Shown here piece after piece: positions 34,801-61,251 of a DNA stretch of 64,000 nt. Source of the DNA: Larus michahellis (taxonomy: Eukaryota > Chordata > Aves > Charadriiformes > Laridae); NCBI RefSeq assembly GCF_964199755.1, contig NC_133906.1, forward strand, positions 18,201,378-18,265,377, read 5' to 3'. Below the pieces are notes generated by a model, which was not told the DNA's origin, searched no databases, and saw only the letters and a list, made by a program, of their open reading frames with translations. The translations under genes and the position numbers were made by a program. Within the stretch, counting starts at the first letter, position 1, and the number at the start of each line of letters is the position of its first letter.

Positions 34801-34891
34801 GCGGAAATACGGGGGCATCACCAGCTATGAGAACACGGCCATTGAGGTGGACCAGGAGATCGAGGAGGAAGAGGAGGAGTCCATGATGTGA
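22304..34891 (+). CDS. SLC6A7: SLC6A7, sodium- and chloride-dependent L-proline transporter (PROT), 14 coding exons
   Basis: The joined exons give 636 residues, the human length. The protein is a 12-TM SLC6 neurotransmitter transporter that takes up L-proline with Na+ and Cl- at glutamatergic nerve terminals. TM1 carries the unwound [10 protein letters not shown] motif (residues 55-64) that lines the Na+ and substrate sites. The large extracellular loop 2 has the conserved Cys156/Cys165 pair and N-glycosylation sequons at N175 and N181. TM8 ends in the LGLDS Na+-site motif. The N- and C-termini are cytosolic, and the C-terminus is acidic (EEEEESMM). All 13 introns are GT-AG and every phase closes. 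The ATG of exon 1 opens the conserved MKK...HLR sequence. The gene is convergent with CAMK2A. Confidence 0.97.
22831..27852. other. SLC6A7: SLC6A7 intron 1
   Basis: A 5.5-kb intron. It has AT-richer patches at about 23,500-24,130, 24,490-24,630 and 24,760-25,400, and GC-rich sequence elsewhere. TATAAAAAGGGCC at about 25,197 looks like an isolated TATA element. No additional exon is recognised. Confidence 0.5.
27853..28033 (+). CDS. SLC6A7: SLC6A7 coding exon 2 (N-terminus to TM1)
   Basis: Codes 12 to part of 72, starting PVTPELL and containing [16 protein letters not shown] and [11 protein letters not shown]. The donor GAG|GTACTC is weak; the intron that follows is only 84 bp. Confidence 0.95.
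28118..28249 (+). CDS. SLC6A7: SLC6A7 coding exon 3 (TM2)
   Basis: Codes part of 72 to part of 116, from [10 protein letters not shown] to ISPLFK. It includes the family motif [11 protein letters not shown] after TM2. Confidence 0.95.
28340..28720. other. AT-rich patch in SLC6A7 intron 3
   Basis: About 380 bases much poorer in G+C than the rest of the gene, with a 12-A run near 28579. It may be a degraded insertion or a regulatory patch. I cannot assign it to a family. Confidence 0.3.
28837..29071 (+). CDS. SLC6A7: SLC6A7 coding exon 4 (TM3 and extracellular loop 2)
   Basis: Codes part of 116 to part of 194. It includes TM3 ([15 protein letters not shown]), Cys156 and Cys165 of the conserved disulphide, and sequons NAT (175) and NIT (181). 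Confidence 0.95.
29581..29719 (+). CDS. SLC6A7: SLC6A7 coding exon 5 (end of loop 2, TM4)
   Basis: Codes 194-240, from SRYVLHIQG to [10 protein letters not shown]4 covers about 216-232. Confidence 0.95.
30015..30149 (+). CDS. SLC6A7: SLC6A7 coding exon 6 (TM5)
   Basis: Codes 241-285, from [10 protein letters not shown] to HLLSSK. Phase 0 at both ends. Confidence 0.95.
30852..30955 (+). CDS. SLC6A7: SLC6A7 coding exon 7 (TM6)
   Basis: Codes 286 to part of 320. It contains the unwound TM6 region [18 protein letters not shown], which forms part of the substrate and Cl- sites in this family. Confidence 0.95.
31530..31654 (+). CDS. SLC6A7: SLC6A7 coding exon 8 (TM7)
   Basis: Codes part of 320 to part of 362, from [13 protein letters not shown] to NQVAKAG. 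The TM7 asparagine of GNAITS is a family Na+ ligand. Confidence 0.95.
31958..32107 (+). repeat. Perfect (CTCTCC)25 microsatellite in SLC6A7 intron 8
   Basis: 150 bases of uninterrupted hexamer, all pyrimidine on the sense strand, ending 59 bases before exon 9. Frames through it (Leu/Ser/Pro or Arg/Glu/Gly) are periodic artefacts. It is likely highly polymorphic and could form triplex DNA. Confidence 0.98.
32167..32279 (+). CDS. SLC6A7: SLC6A7 coding exon 9 (TM8)
   Basis: Codes part of 362 to 399, from [13 protein letters not shown] to TLGLDSQ. LGLDS supplies Na2-site residues in SLC6 transporters. Confidence 0.95.
32362..32493 (+). CDS. SLC6A7: SLC6A7 coding exon 10 (TM9)
   Basis: Codes 400-443, from [15 protein letters not shown] to MGLILTTE. 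Phase 0 at both ends. Confidence 0.95.
32850..32949 (+). CDS. SLC6A7: SLC6A7 coding exon 11 (TM10)
   Basis: Codes 444 to part of 477, from [15 protein letters not shown] to VTRVYG. Confidence 0.95.
33321..33421 (+). CDS. SLC6A7: SLC6A7 coding exon 12 (TM11 start)
   Basis: Codes part of 477 to 510, from [12 protein letters not shown] to LSPATMM. The donor is ATG|GTAACT. Confidence 0.94.
33609..33776 (+). CDS. SLC6A7: SLC6A7 coding exon 13 (TM11-TM12)
   Basis: Codes 511-566, from [16 protein letters not shown] to LREEGTLWE. Confidence 0.95.
34679..34891 (+). CDS. SLC6A7: SLC6A7 coding exon 14 (cytosolic C-terminus)
   Basis: Codes 567-636 and the TGA at 34889-34891. It includes [14 protein letters not shown], a conserved cytoplasmic tail segment, and the acidic end EEEEESMM. 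Confidence 0.96.
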   Translation, partial: RVQQASRPAMDWGPSLEENRTGMYVASLAGSQSPKPLMVHMRKYGGITSYENTAIEVDQEIEEEEEESMM

Positions 34892-35925
34892 GGGGACCCG
34901 GCACCCCGTGGGCTGGGGGGGGGTCATCCCCCCAGTTTGCACAGGTTGCACTGCGGCACTTCAGGATGGCTTGGGGGGGATGTCTTTGGGGAGCTGCTGA
35001 CCCTGCTGGCTTCCTCACCACCGCCCTGGCCCCACCAGGACGGAGCTGCTGCCCGGCCCGGTGCCCCCAAGATGTTTCTGTTCAGTGTGGCAAGCTGTGT
35101 GACGAGTCCGTGCGTTTGTGTGACAGTGTCTGGTGCGAGTGGCCGGGCTGTCCCCCTGCCACCCTCAGTCCCAGCCCTGCCCTGCCTGCGCAGGGATGCT
35201 CGATGCAGGGATGCTCGGGCTACAGGAGGTGGGGAGGAGAAGGAGGTCCCCTGCACTGGTCTGTTCTCTGCTCATGTGTAAGTAACTCCGATAACCCATA
35301 AACACACGTGGCAAAGGGCTGTAATATCCTCCATGCCCTGAGGATGCTGTGTATCGGTGCGCTCTGCTCACACGGAGGTACTCCAGCAAAACCAGCGCGA
35401 ATCAGTGGCCTGCTAAAGAAATCTGATCTAGTAAACGAGCAATTAAAGCACTTAAAAACAATTAGGGGGAAAAAAAAAAAAAAAAAAGAAAAAGCTTTTT
35501 GGACCTTTCCAAGCTTGTAGATCCCCCAGGGACCTCAGTGGGTCGGGGCAGCGCTTCCCCGCGGTGCCTGGCAGGGCTGGGGTGAGCTGAAGGAAGGGAA
35601 GGGAATGGGTGACCTGTTCCCCATGCGTTCAGGTCCCAACTGGACCCCGTGTCTGTCCCCCGGGACTGTCCCTAGCCCTGGGCGCTGCTTTTCCCAGGGA
35701 AATGCGAAGGGCTGGGTTTTGGTGCCTGTGTGTGATTTTTGGGGTAACTCAGTCCAGGGCCCGTATCCCAGAGACCCCATCTCCTGCCGACACTGCTGGG
35801 GGTTGCTGGGGAGCTCCTGGACCGGGCTGTTTGTACCCAACGCTGCCAGTCCCCATCACCCCGGTGTCATGTGCGCCTTCCCCTGTGTGCTGTCAGCTCG
35901 CCATTAAAAAGCGGTGTGTGACACA
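34892..35925 (+). other. SLC6A7: Probable SLC6A7 3' UTR
   Basis: Runs from the stop to the ATTAAA at 35903. It contains an 18-A run near 35470 preceded by another ATTAAA at 35442, which lacks a clear GU-rich element. Confidence 0.5.
35903..35908 (+). promoter_or_regulatory. SLC6A7: Candidate SLC6A7 poly(A) signal ATTAAA
   Basis: ATTAAA is followed at once by GCGGTGTGTGACACATCCTC and further G/T-rich sequence, a textbook downstream element arrangement. Confidence 0.55.
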
Positions 35926-38080
35926 TCCTCTGCGTGGGTTATTTGGGGGGTTCTCAGTGTGCAAGAAAGGCAAGTCCAAAGGGGCTTCCATGAATGCAGG
36001 GCACAGTCCTCCTGGGCTTTGTCCTGAAAATCCTTGTCCTGGTCAGGTAAAAGCAAAAAACCCAGGAAAATTAGGGTTTATGTCTGGAATATGCATGTGG
36101 CCCTGGTGCACTGGGTTATTAACCCCATGGGCCATGGCAGCCCTGGGTCCAGCGCCGTGGGCTGAGTTTCCAAGGTAAACGCTGGCACAAGGCTGCGGTT
36201 TTCCTTAACGGTTGGGGAGATTTAATTATTGCCTTTGCCCTTCTGAGAGCATAGAGCCAGCTCTGACACCTTCTCTCCCTGCCCACCCACCTCTCCATGT
36301 CCGGGGATGCTGAGCTCCCTTCCCAGCTGGCTCTGCCTTTCCTTTTCCCTGCAGGACCACCAACGGCTTTCCACCTCCTCCTCGCCTTCCCCCACCGTGG
36401 CTGCAGCCCATGGGGGTGATGGGGATCCCCCAGCCCCAGCTTCTCTGGGCAACTGGGGCTCTGGCAGCATGACAGGGCTGCAAAGCATCTTGGGCTGCTA
36501 GCCCCTGGGTTAATCATTAGAGGCCGGCCATAAAAGTGTCGCTGATGGAAAGTTCAAGCCGTGGCGGCTGGGGAGCGGGGAGGGCCTGCCATAAACATTT
36601 ATTGCCCCAATGAATCCCTCGCTCTAACCTTGACACTATTTACTGAGCAGAAGGCCTCAGGAGGTCACGGTGTTGCCCAGCCATCGCTGTGGGTGCTGGG
36701 TTGGTCCTGGGGGGGGGGGACACACAGGGGGTCTGCATGGTGTGATGGAGCAGGTGACAGGCTCAGGCATTTCACCGTGTCACTGCCGGACACAATGTGC
36801 CACAGCAACCAGGACACCCTCCCACGGCACGGAGACGGAGGTGCCTTGGGCTGAGTAAGGTGCTACCCACATGGGGTCACGACACATTCCCCAGATGCCC
36901 CCTGTAATTCCGGGATCCTCTGGGCTCTCTCTTGGCAGCTGCTGTCAATCAGGATGGCGTTGCAGAGCGATGGGAAGGACGGAGCAGAGACCACCAGAGA
37001 TGTGGTGGGGAACAAAGCTGATGGCGGTGAGAGGAAACCAAGGGCAAAAGGTCCTGGGGCAGTGGCACAGCCGGAGGACATGTCCCCTGGGCCGTGTGTG
37101 GCTGTGCGTGGGGGACACGTGGGACTCGCTGGTGGCAGCACGTCCTGCTCCCCGCACCGGCGGTGCATCCGTACCCTGCACCGCAATGTGGCCAGCGGTC
37201 CCATGCCACCCTCCCCACGTCCCTGGAGACGGTGACCCCCCAACTCCACTCGTGATGCTTTGGCCTCCCAGCGTGTCCCGGTGCTCTCCCGGAGAGCCCA
37301 GGGCTTTCTCCCACGATTTGCGGAAGACCCTGCGGCACGGCCGGGTGGCGGTGGGTGGCCGGGGGACAGGGGCGGTCTCTGCCCCTCGCCCTGCCCGTCC
37401 CGGGCTGGGGTGACAGCGGTGACAGGAGCGGTCTGGTGCTGACACCTGCTGGGGCCGCGGCACATGGCAGGGCCGGGGCCGGGGCGGGGGGGGACACCCC
37501 CGGCGAGCAGCGGGACCGCGGCTGGGAGGGGGGTCTGCGGGGCAGGGACAGGGACTGTGGCATCCCGTCCCCAGCCCCCCAACAAGGGCACCAGCCTACC
37601 CCCATGGGCAAAGCCCGGCAGCTGCCCCCGGGACCCCCCCCGCCCCCCCCCCGCAAACCCCTCCTTGGGCTCGGTGGGGGGGGTTTCTGTGCCCCGCACC
37701 CTGCAGCACCAGCTCCCCAAAAACTCTTCTTGCTGCCAAGGGGACAAGGGTGACAGCTCGGTCCCCACCTCCCACCCAGCCCCGGGCAGCTCATGGGGGT
37801 CTCCCAGATACCTGCAGCCCGCCCCCCCCCCCCGCCCCGGGAGGCCTGTCCCTGGGAAAAGGGCCGGGTTGGGGTGAGCCAGGTCTGGGGGGGGTGACAT
37901 CAAGCTCTCCCGAAGCCCCAGGGATGCTGGTGGCCAGGGACAGGCAGCGCCCACGGTACCAGCATCCCAAGGTTTGATCCCAGGCTCGATGCTTTCGAGG
38001 ACAGGAGCGCGGTGACGGAGGGACAAGGTGGTGGCAGACGGTCTGAGTCACTGCAGTGACGGAGAATCATCCGTTTCCAT
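35926..38080. other. Convergent spacer between SLC6A7 and CAMK2A
   Basis: No gene recognised. 37,300-37,900 is very G+C-rich with long C and G runs. 36,500-36,660 is AT-richer and contains TTTATT (AATAAA on the minus strand), which could be a read-through CAMK2A end. Confidence 0.5.
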
Positions 38081-38099
38081 GCTCAGAAGTTGGTAGCTA

Positions 38100-38128
38100 T
38101 TTATTGCACTTGAACACCAAGAATAAAA
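38100..38128 (-). promoter_or_regulatory. CAMK2A: CAMK2A distal poly(A) signal with adjacent CPE
   Basis: On the minus strand TTTTATT (complement of 38122-38128) is followed 16 bases later by AATAAA (38100-38105). TTTTAT is the cytoplasmic polyadenylation element bound by CPEB. CPEs near the hexanucleotide control dendritic translation of mammalian CaMKII-alpha mRNA. Confidence 0.55.
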
Positions 38129-38312
38129 CTGACACTCGCCCTCCCGCCCACACCCACCCCGCGCCCGGTCCCCCCCGCCGCCCTCCCCCAATAGAGCATC
38201 CGATTTGAGCAGTGATCATTCTGTTCACAGCCACAGGTTCCAAAAAAAAAAAAAAAAAAAAGAAAAGGAAAAAAAAAAAAAAAACAACGAAGGAAAAGAA
38301 AACAAAATCAAT

Positions 38313-38344
38313 CCCTCCCCACCCACCCCACCCACCCCCAGCCC
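38313..38344 (-). promoter_or_regulatory. CAMK2A: G-quadruplex motif in the CAMK2A 3' UTR
   Basis: On the mRNA strand seven runs of at least three G are separated by single bases, apart from one two-base gap, read as the complement of CCC-containing 38313-38344. A second G-rich block covers about 38142-38190. G-quadruplexes in CaMKII-alpha and PSD-95 3' UTRs have been described as neurite-localisation signals. Confidence 0.55.
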
Positions 38345-39973
38345 GCATCAAGCTCCTGCTGAATCCAACACGGTCACACTGCTCGACAGTTCGAGTGCAC
38401 TTACAAAAAGATAAGAGAAAGGCTTCAGCTGCAACCGTACGGACTGACAGACACGAGGGGACAGGCAGCTACCCCTCCCCGGGGCCTGATTTTTTTTGTT
38501 ACTTGACAAAGCTTGGTATACTCTGAATTATAATATATTTTTTTGTAACCATCTTAAATAAATATTTCCATAGAGATTTCCTGTATGTATATATATTTTT
38601 TTATATATATATAATATATAAGAGAGAGATATCTCATTTTTCTCTTAAACCACTGTTAACGTATTTTCCCTGCTTGTCCAAAAAAATGTTACAAAAGCCC
38701 TAAAATTGTGCAACAGTTAGAAAAAAGGGATAACAACCCAAAGAAGAAAGGGGCCGCTCAATATAGCTCCCTCCACCGCCCCCTCTCCCACTCCCTGTCG
38801 ACCCGTGGGTGGGAAGGACATTCAGCCAAGGGGCAGGGAGCTGGTGGGTGGCCTTTGGGGGACAGATGGCAGAGGGGCCACCAGCCCCACCTCTGATGTT
38901 GCCACAGCCTGTTCGCATCTGGGTTTCCCTGTCTGGTATGGATGAGCTGGAATCTGTACCTTTGGAAATGGGTAATGGCAAGGTCTCTATCCTGCTATCA
39001 GGAGCATGGTGGTTGCACCAAGAGAGCAGTGTACACCACGAGATGTGACCTGCGGTGGGGAAGAAGGGTTAGCTCGGCTCCTGGGATGATCAGAGGAGAC
39101 GGTTATGGGATCGTCTGCTGACACACATTCCTTGGTCCATGGGGCTATGTGGCTGTCCTCTCAAACACAGCCCTGCTGCTCGCTGGTCCTCCCCAGCGGT
39201 CCTGCCATGGGCTGCAGAGCAGACCGTGAGCTCAAAGTGGGGGCAGATGGCTGCTGCTGCCCGCTCCAACCTCTGGGGCTCCATCAACTCATGGAGGGCA
39301 AAGGGAGGGGAGGCAGGGTTGGGGTCAGATGGGGGTTTGGTGCCTGGCAGGGGGGGCATTTACTCAGGGGGGAAAGGCAGCTCTCCCAGCTGTGCCTGGT
39401 TGGGGTAAGGAGAGGAACACCTGCTCCTCCATCAAAGAGCAGAGGCCCAGGAGTGGCCTCTTCTTCTTCCAGAGCAGCCACACCAGCAAGACCTGAGAAA
39501 TGATGACGTTGCAGCTGGACCCGGACCTTGGCAGCCAGAAAGGGAAAACAGGCGATTCCCAAGCCCACCGGCAGAGCTGGGAGCCTGAGACCACCGCATC
39601 AAGTGCTTGTACTCAGATATCCCCTGTGGTCCGCAAGCGGTGGAAGAGATGGTCAGTTTGGAGGACTTCTGAGTTTGGTTTGTCCCTGATGGCCAGGCAA
39701 CAAGGTGGGTTGGGCTGTGTCTGTACCAGGAAACAAAACGTGACACAGCCTGATGGGGACAGGCGGTCCGTCCCAACATCCCAACTAGGTGGCCTGGTCC
39801 ATATTGCTTATTGGGAACATGCCCTGGACCTTGTCATCCCCAGAACCATGGTGGGATTGTTGGGGCGATGCCAGTTAGTATGTGTGAGGGACTGTGCCAA
39901 CAGCTTAAAAGTACAGATGTAAGGGCAGCGTCCCTGGCTCTGTGAGTCAAAGAAGGATGGTGGCAGTTGGTGA

Positions 39974-39979
39974 TTTATT
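39974..39979 (-). promoter_or_regulatory. CAMK2A: CAMK2A proximal candidate poly(A) signal
   Basis: AATAAA on the minus strand, about 3.3 kb downstream of the stop codon. It is an alternative to the distal site. Confidence 0.35.
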
Positions 39980-42900
39980 TTACTTTTTTAATTTTCCTGC
40001 AAGTTTAGGAGAAATCAGGAAATGTGAAGGAAGACAGAGACAGAAGCTGTTCACCATGGCTACTAAAAGAAAGGGTGGTGGTTTATCTGTGCTTGCTCAG
40101 AGATGCTCTGGGGATACAGGAACCTGCTCAGGAGAAGCAGGGCAAAGTGAGGAAGAGAAACCAGGCAGAACAGACCCCTAAAGTGCAGGTGCTTAATGCT
40201 GCCAACGTGGGCAGGTTGGGAAGTTGGGTCTTCCTTGGTCAGGCTTCAGCTCGACTGGAAGACTAGAAAGGAGTTGAAACCCCAGACTCTGCTTCCCTTG
40301 GAAAGGATCAGGAGCATTTTAGGTGTTGCAAGGACATCCAGCTGCCTCCAGAGGAACCTGTCTCTGGAGAGATGACAGTAGGGAAGCCTCAAAGAGGAAG
40401 AAACCACCTCCAAGAAGACAGCTCGAAGCCTCCCTGGAAACCAAGATGTTCCTCCCTAGCAGCGACTGCCCAAACTGGGCTCTCAGTGAAAAGAGATCGT
40501 ACCTACCCCAGCATCTCATCTGTCATCCCCAGCAAACCCCACCGCACCCCCTGTCCCAGGCCTTTCTCCAGCAGCGGCTGCTGGAGCAGCTTCACCCTCA
40601 CAGACCATCCGAGGTCCACAGCTATCAGCAGCTCCAAAACCAGGCTGAAATCACATCTGCGCTACAGCTCCCATGCAGGGCCCTGCCGTGACCTCCCCCT
40701 TCCTCATCCGTCTCATACCGATCCCCAGAAATATTCCTGACACCCAGAGAGCCTGGGCACCGGGAGGTGGATGAGACACTCACCATGGCTGGCTTCAGAG
40801 CCAGCTCCGGAGAGGGAGAGAGAGAACTGTGAAAGAGCTGAGTCCTTCCTTTAAAAATGAAAAAAAATTCAGCACTACGTGACTACAGGAAGAAAAACAG
40901 ATCTGTAAAAACACCCAAACTCTACTTTAAAAGCTAATCCTCTCCCTGCCATGGATTTCCCTGCTTTGGGGCCATCTCTTGCAAGCCAACGCAGCTCCAC
41001 GGTCAAACAGCACAGGTCCACCAAGGGCACGGGGATGCGCATTGGCACCCACAGAGAACCTGTCTGATTTGCCCCCCAAAAAGGCATTTCCTACACACAT
41101 CGCCAGCAAGCAACCATCGCACTGCCGGCACAGCGGGACAGACCAAAACACCTCTCAGGGCCTGTTCATGCCCCAGCAGTTTGGATTTCTACCCCTCCGT
41201 CCAGTGGGAAAATATTTTCGCAGTCTACAAAGATGCGGCTGCATTCCGCGCAGCAGCCGTCCCTGCCTCGACAGAGAGCAAAGCGTTCAAAACCACAGAA
41301 AAGGCAAAATACACGCTCAGAATTTACATGGAGAAAACATTTCCTCTTTTTTTTTTTTTTCCTTTTTTTGTTTTCCTTTTTTTTTTTTTTTATGTCCAAA
41401 ACAAGCGGGTTTTTGTTCGTTTTTTTGTTTTTCAACACACGCACCGTCTAGAAAGTTAAACGCCATGCAGATGAAGAGAGTGCAGCTTGAAAGTCCCCCG
41501 GGGCAGCAGCGCTGCAGGAGTCTCACATCAACGAGCAAAGAGGTTCCAGCCGGAAAAAAAGAGAACAAGAAACGGAAGAATTGCCGGAAAAATACCCACC
41601 CTCGCACCTCTACCTGACGGCAAAGAGGTGAGACCAAAATTCCCCTTCCCGGCCATGTCTTCTGTCCTGAAAGCCGCATCCCGGTGGCTCCCCAAGAGCC
41701 ACCGCCTGGGTTTGCCCCTGCAGGAAGACCCGTGGGGTGCGGGAAGGTGCCCCTGGAGAGGGGGGTGCCCCGGGGAGGTGAGTGCCTTCACCCGCCCGGA
41801 GCTGCGGGACGGGATGGGATGAGCCACGTGGGGGCTGGCAGCCGCTGGACCCCCCGGTAGGAGCATCGTGACGGCGCAACCCCTCTCCAAATGTAAACGC
41901 AATGAAAAACAGCAACCCCCAAAAATCCCCCCACCCTCCCCGCCCTAAACAGTTGAATGTTTCTAGTTATTACATAAAGATCCATTTCAGCAAATACTCA
42001 AAATCAAGTTACGAAATACACGGTAGGTCGTTTTCTCTTCCCTATAAAAAGGCATGCGCTCAAAGTAGAAGACAGCTAAAGGCTTGTTTGTTTTCTTCGA
42101 AGCACGATCAGATTCCGCAGAGTTTTGTGACTTTATAAAGCTTGCATTCCTCGTCGTCGCTGGAAGGAGTCGTGTGGACGATGGATGGAGGTTTGTGCCC
42201 CGAAATCGGCGGCCGGCTCGGCTGCCCCCGTCCCAGCTCAGGGGAGCATGCGAGGGGCAGAGGTGGGTGCTTGGGGGGCTGGGGGTGCAGGATCCAGGCT
42301 GGGGGTGCAGGATCCAGGCTGGGTGGTGGATGGGAAGGAGGACGCGAGAGTGGTGCTACCGCCATGGCACGGCTGAGAGAGCCCCAGCTCCCGGCTGTGC
42401 CCACACGGTGCTGGGAAGCAGTCATCTTTCTCCTCCTCTCTTCTCCCGGCATCGCCGGTCCCTGCTCCGAGGGGAGAAGGGAGGGAGGAGGGAGAGCATC
42501 CCTCTCGGCATGGCAGCCGCCCGGAGCCAGGGCGCAAAACCTACTCGCTCTCCTGGGAAGGAGCCAAGCCTACGCTCCTGGGAAGGGAAAATAAATGGAT
42601 AGCCTTTACTCACCCATCCGAACAGTGCCCTCCTTGCCCAGGGGTGCATGGAATATGGACTTTGCAAATGGTTTAAACCGCGGTTCCCCGGCCGAGGCTT
42701 CCAGGAAGCAGGAGCTTGGGTTGGGAGCAGGCGGGAGCCACGGTGGCTGATGGGGACTTCAATAGCAGCGAAGCAAAATCCACCAGTGCGCAGAGAGGGT
42801 GCGGCACAGAGCAGCTCAAAACTGCCCCCCTGCCCTCCTCTTCCTCAGGGGGACTCCCAGCAGAGGTGGGGATGGAGGCGGATGACGAGTCCGAGCCCAA

Positions 42901-43264
42901 TTCAGGAGACGTGCCGGGTAGTGGGGGGTCCCACCAACGCCATGCAGCCGAGGAGGGAGGCCGTTACCCCGGCACGTGTCATCTCACCGGCCAGGTGCTC
43001 GGGTTTAGGTTCATGGTTTCTCTTTTCCTGGTTCATGCAGAGGAAGGGGGCCCAGTGCCAGGCCCCGGTGGGGTGGGGGGGTTCAATGGGATGCTTGCGC
43101 GGCGCCGGTGGGACCGTTGCATGTGTGCGGTGAGAAGCAGGGGGTTATTCCAGCGGGAACCAAGCAGCAGAGCCAACAGCCAAAGTCCCGTAGGTGAAGA
43201 TGTCGGAGGAGGTCTCCTCTTGGTAGTCAGTCAGTGACAAACCCCACACGGGCAGGACCGCGCT

Positions 43265-61100
<17,836 letters not shown>

Positions 61101-61117
61101 CTGCGGCAGAGATAGGA

Positions 61118-61251
61118 GGGTTATGGGGTAGAGGGAAGGGTTACGGCGTAGAGGGAAGGGTTACAGAGTTCAGAGAAGGGTTATGGGGTAGAGGGAAGGG
61201 TTACGGAGTTCAGAGAAGGGTTATGGGGTAGACAGAAGGGTTACGGGGTAC
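61118..61251. repeat. 20-bp minisatellite abutting the exon 4 splice acceptor
   Basis: About 6.7 units of a 20-base repeat (AGGGTTATGGGGTAGAGGGA and variants with TACGG or TTCAGAGA) in exact register. The array begins 17 bases from the CAMK2A exon 4 boundary. On the transcript strand each unit supplies a TAACCCT word in the branch-point zone. Confidence 0.95.

Larger units (their letters stand above)
38081..43264 (-). other. CAMK2A: Probable CAMK2A 3' UTR
   Basis: The last exon continues from the stop to the AATAAA at 38100-38105 (minus), about 5.2 kb. A proximal AATAAA at 39974-39979 would give about 3.3 kb, close to the mammalian UTR length as I remember it. In mammals this UTR carries dendritic targeting and CPEB elements. 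The end region here has a CPE, G-quadruplex motifs, an A/T tract at 38,500-38,650 and poly(T)/poly(A) runs near 38,240-38,285 and 41,345-41,425. Confidence 0.6.

Noticed and set aside
35442-35447. ATTAAA as the SLC6A7 poly(A) signal
   Set aside because: It is followed by an A run rather than a G/T-rich element. The ATTAAA at 35903 has the better context.
36863-38026. 387-codon open frame on the minus strand in the convergent spacer
   Set aside because: The sequence is very G+C-rich, so stops are rare. The translation is Pro/Gly/Arg-rich without a recognisable domain, and open frames exist on both strands.
42279-42320. Two exact copies of GGGGGTGCAGGATCCAGGCT
   Set aside because: A simple 20-bp dimer in the CAMK2A 3' UTR, too short to interpret.
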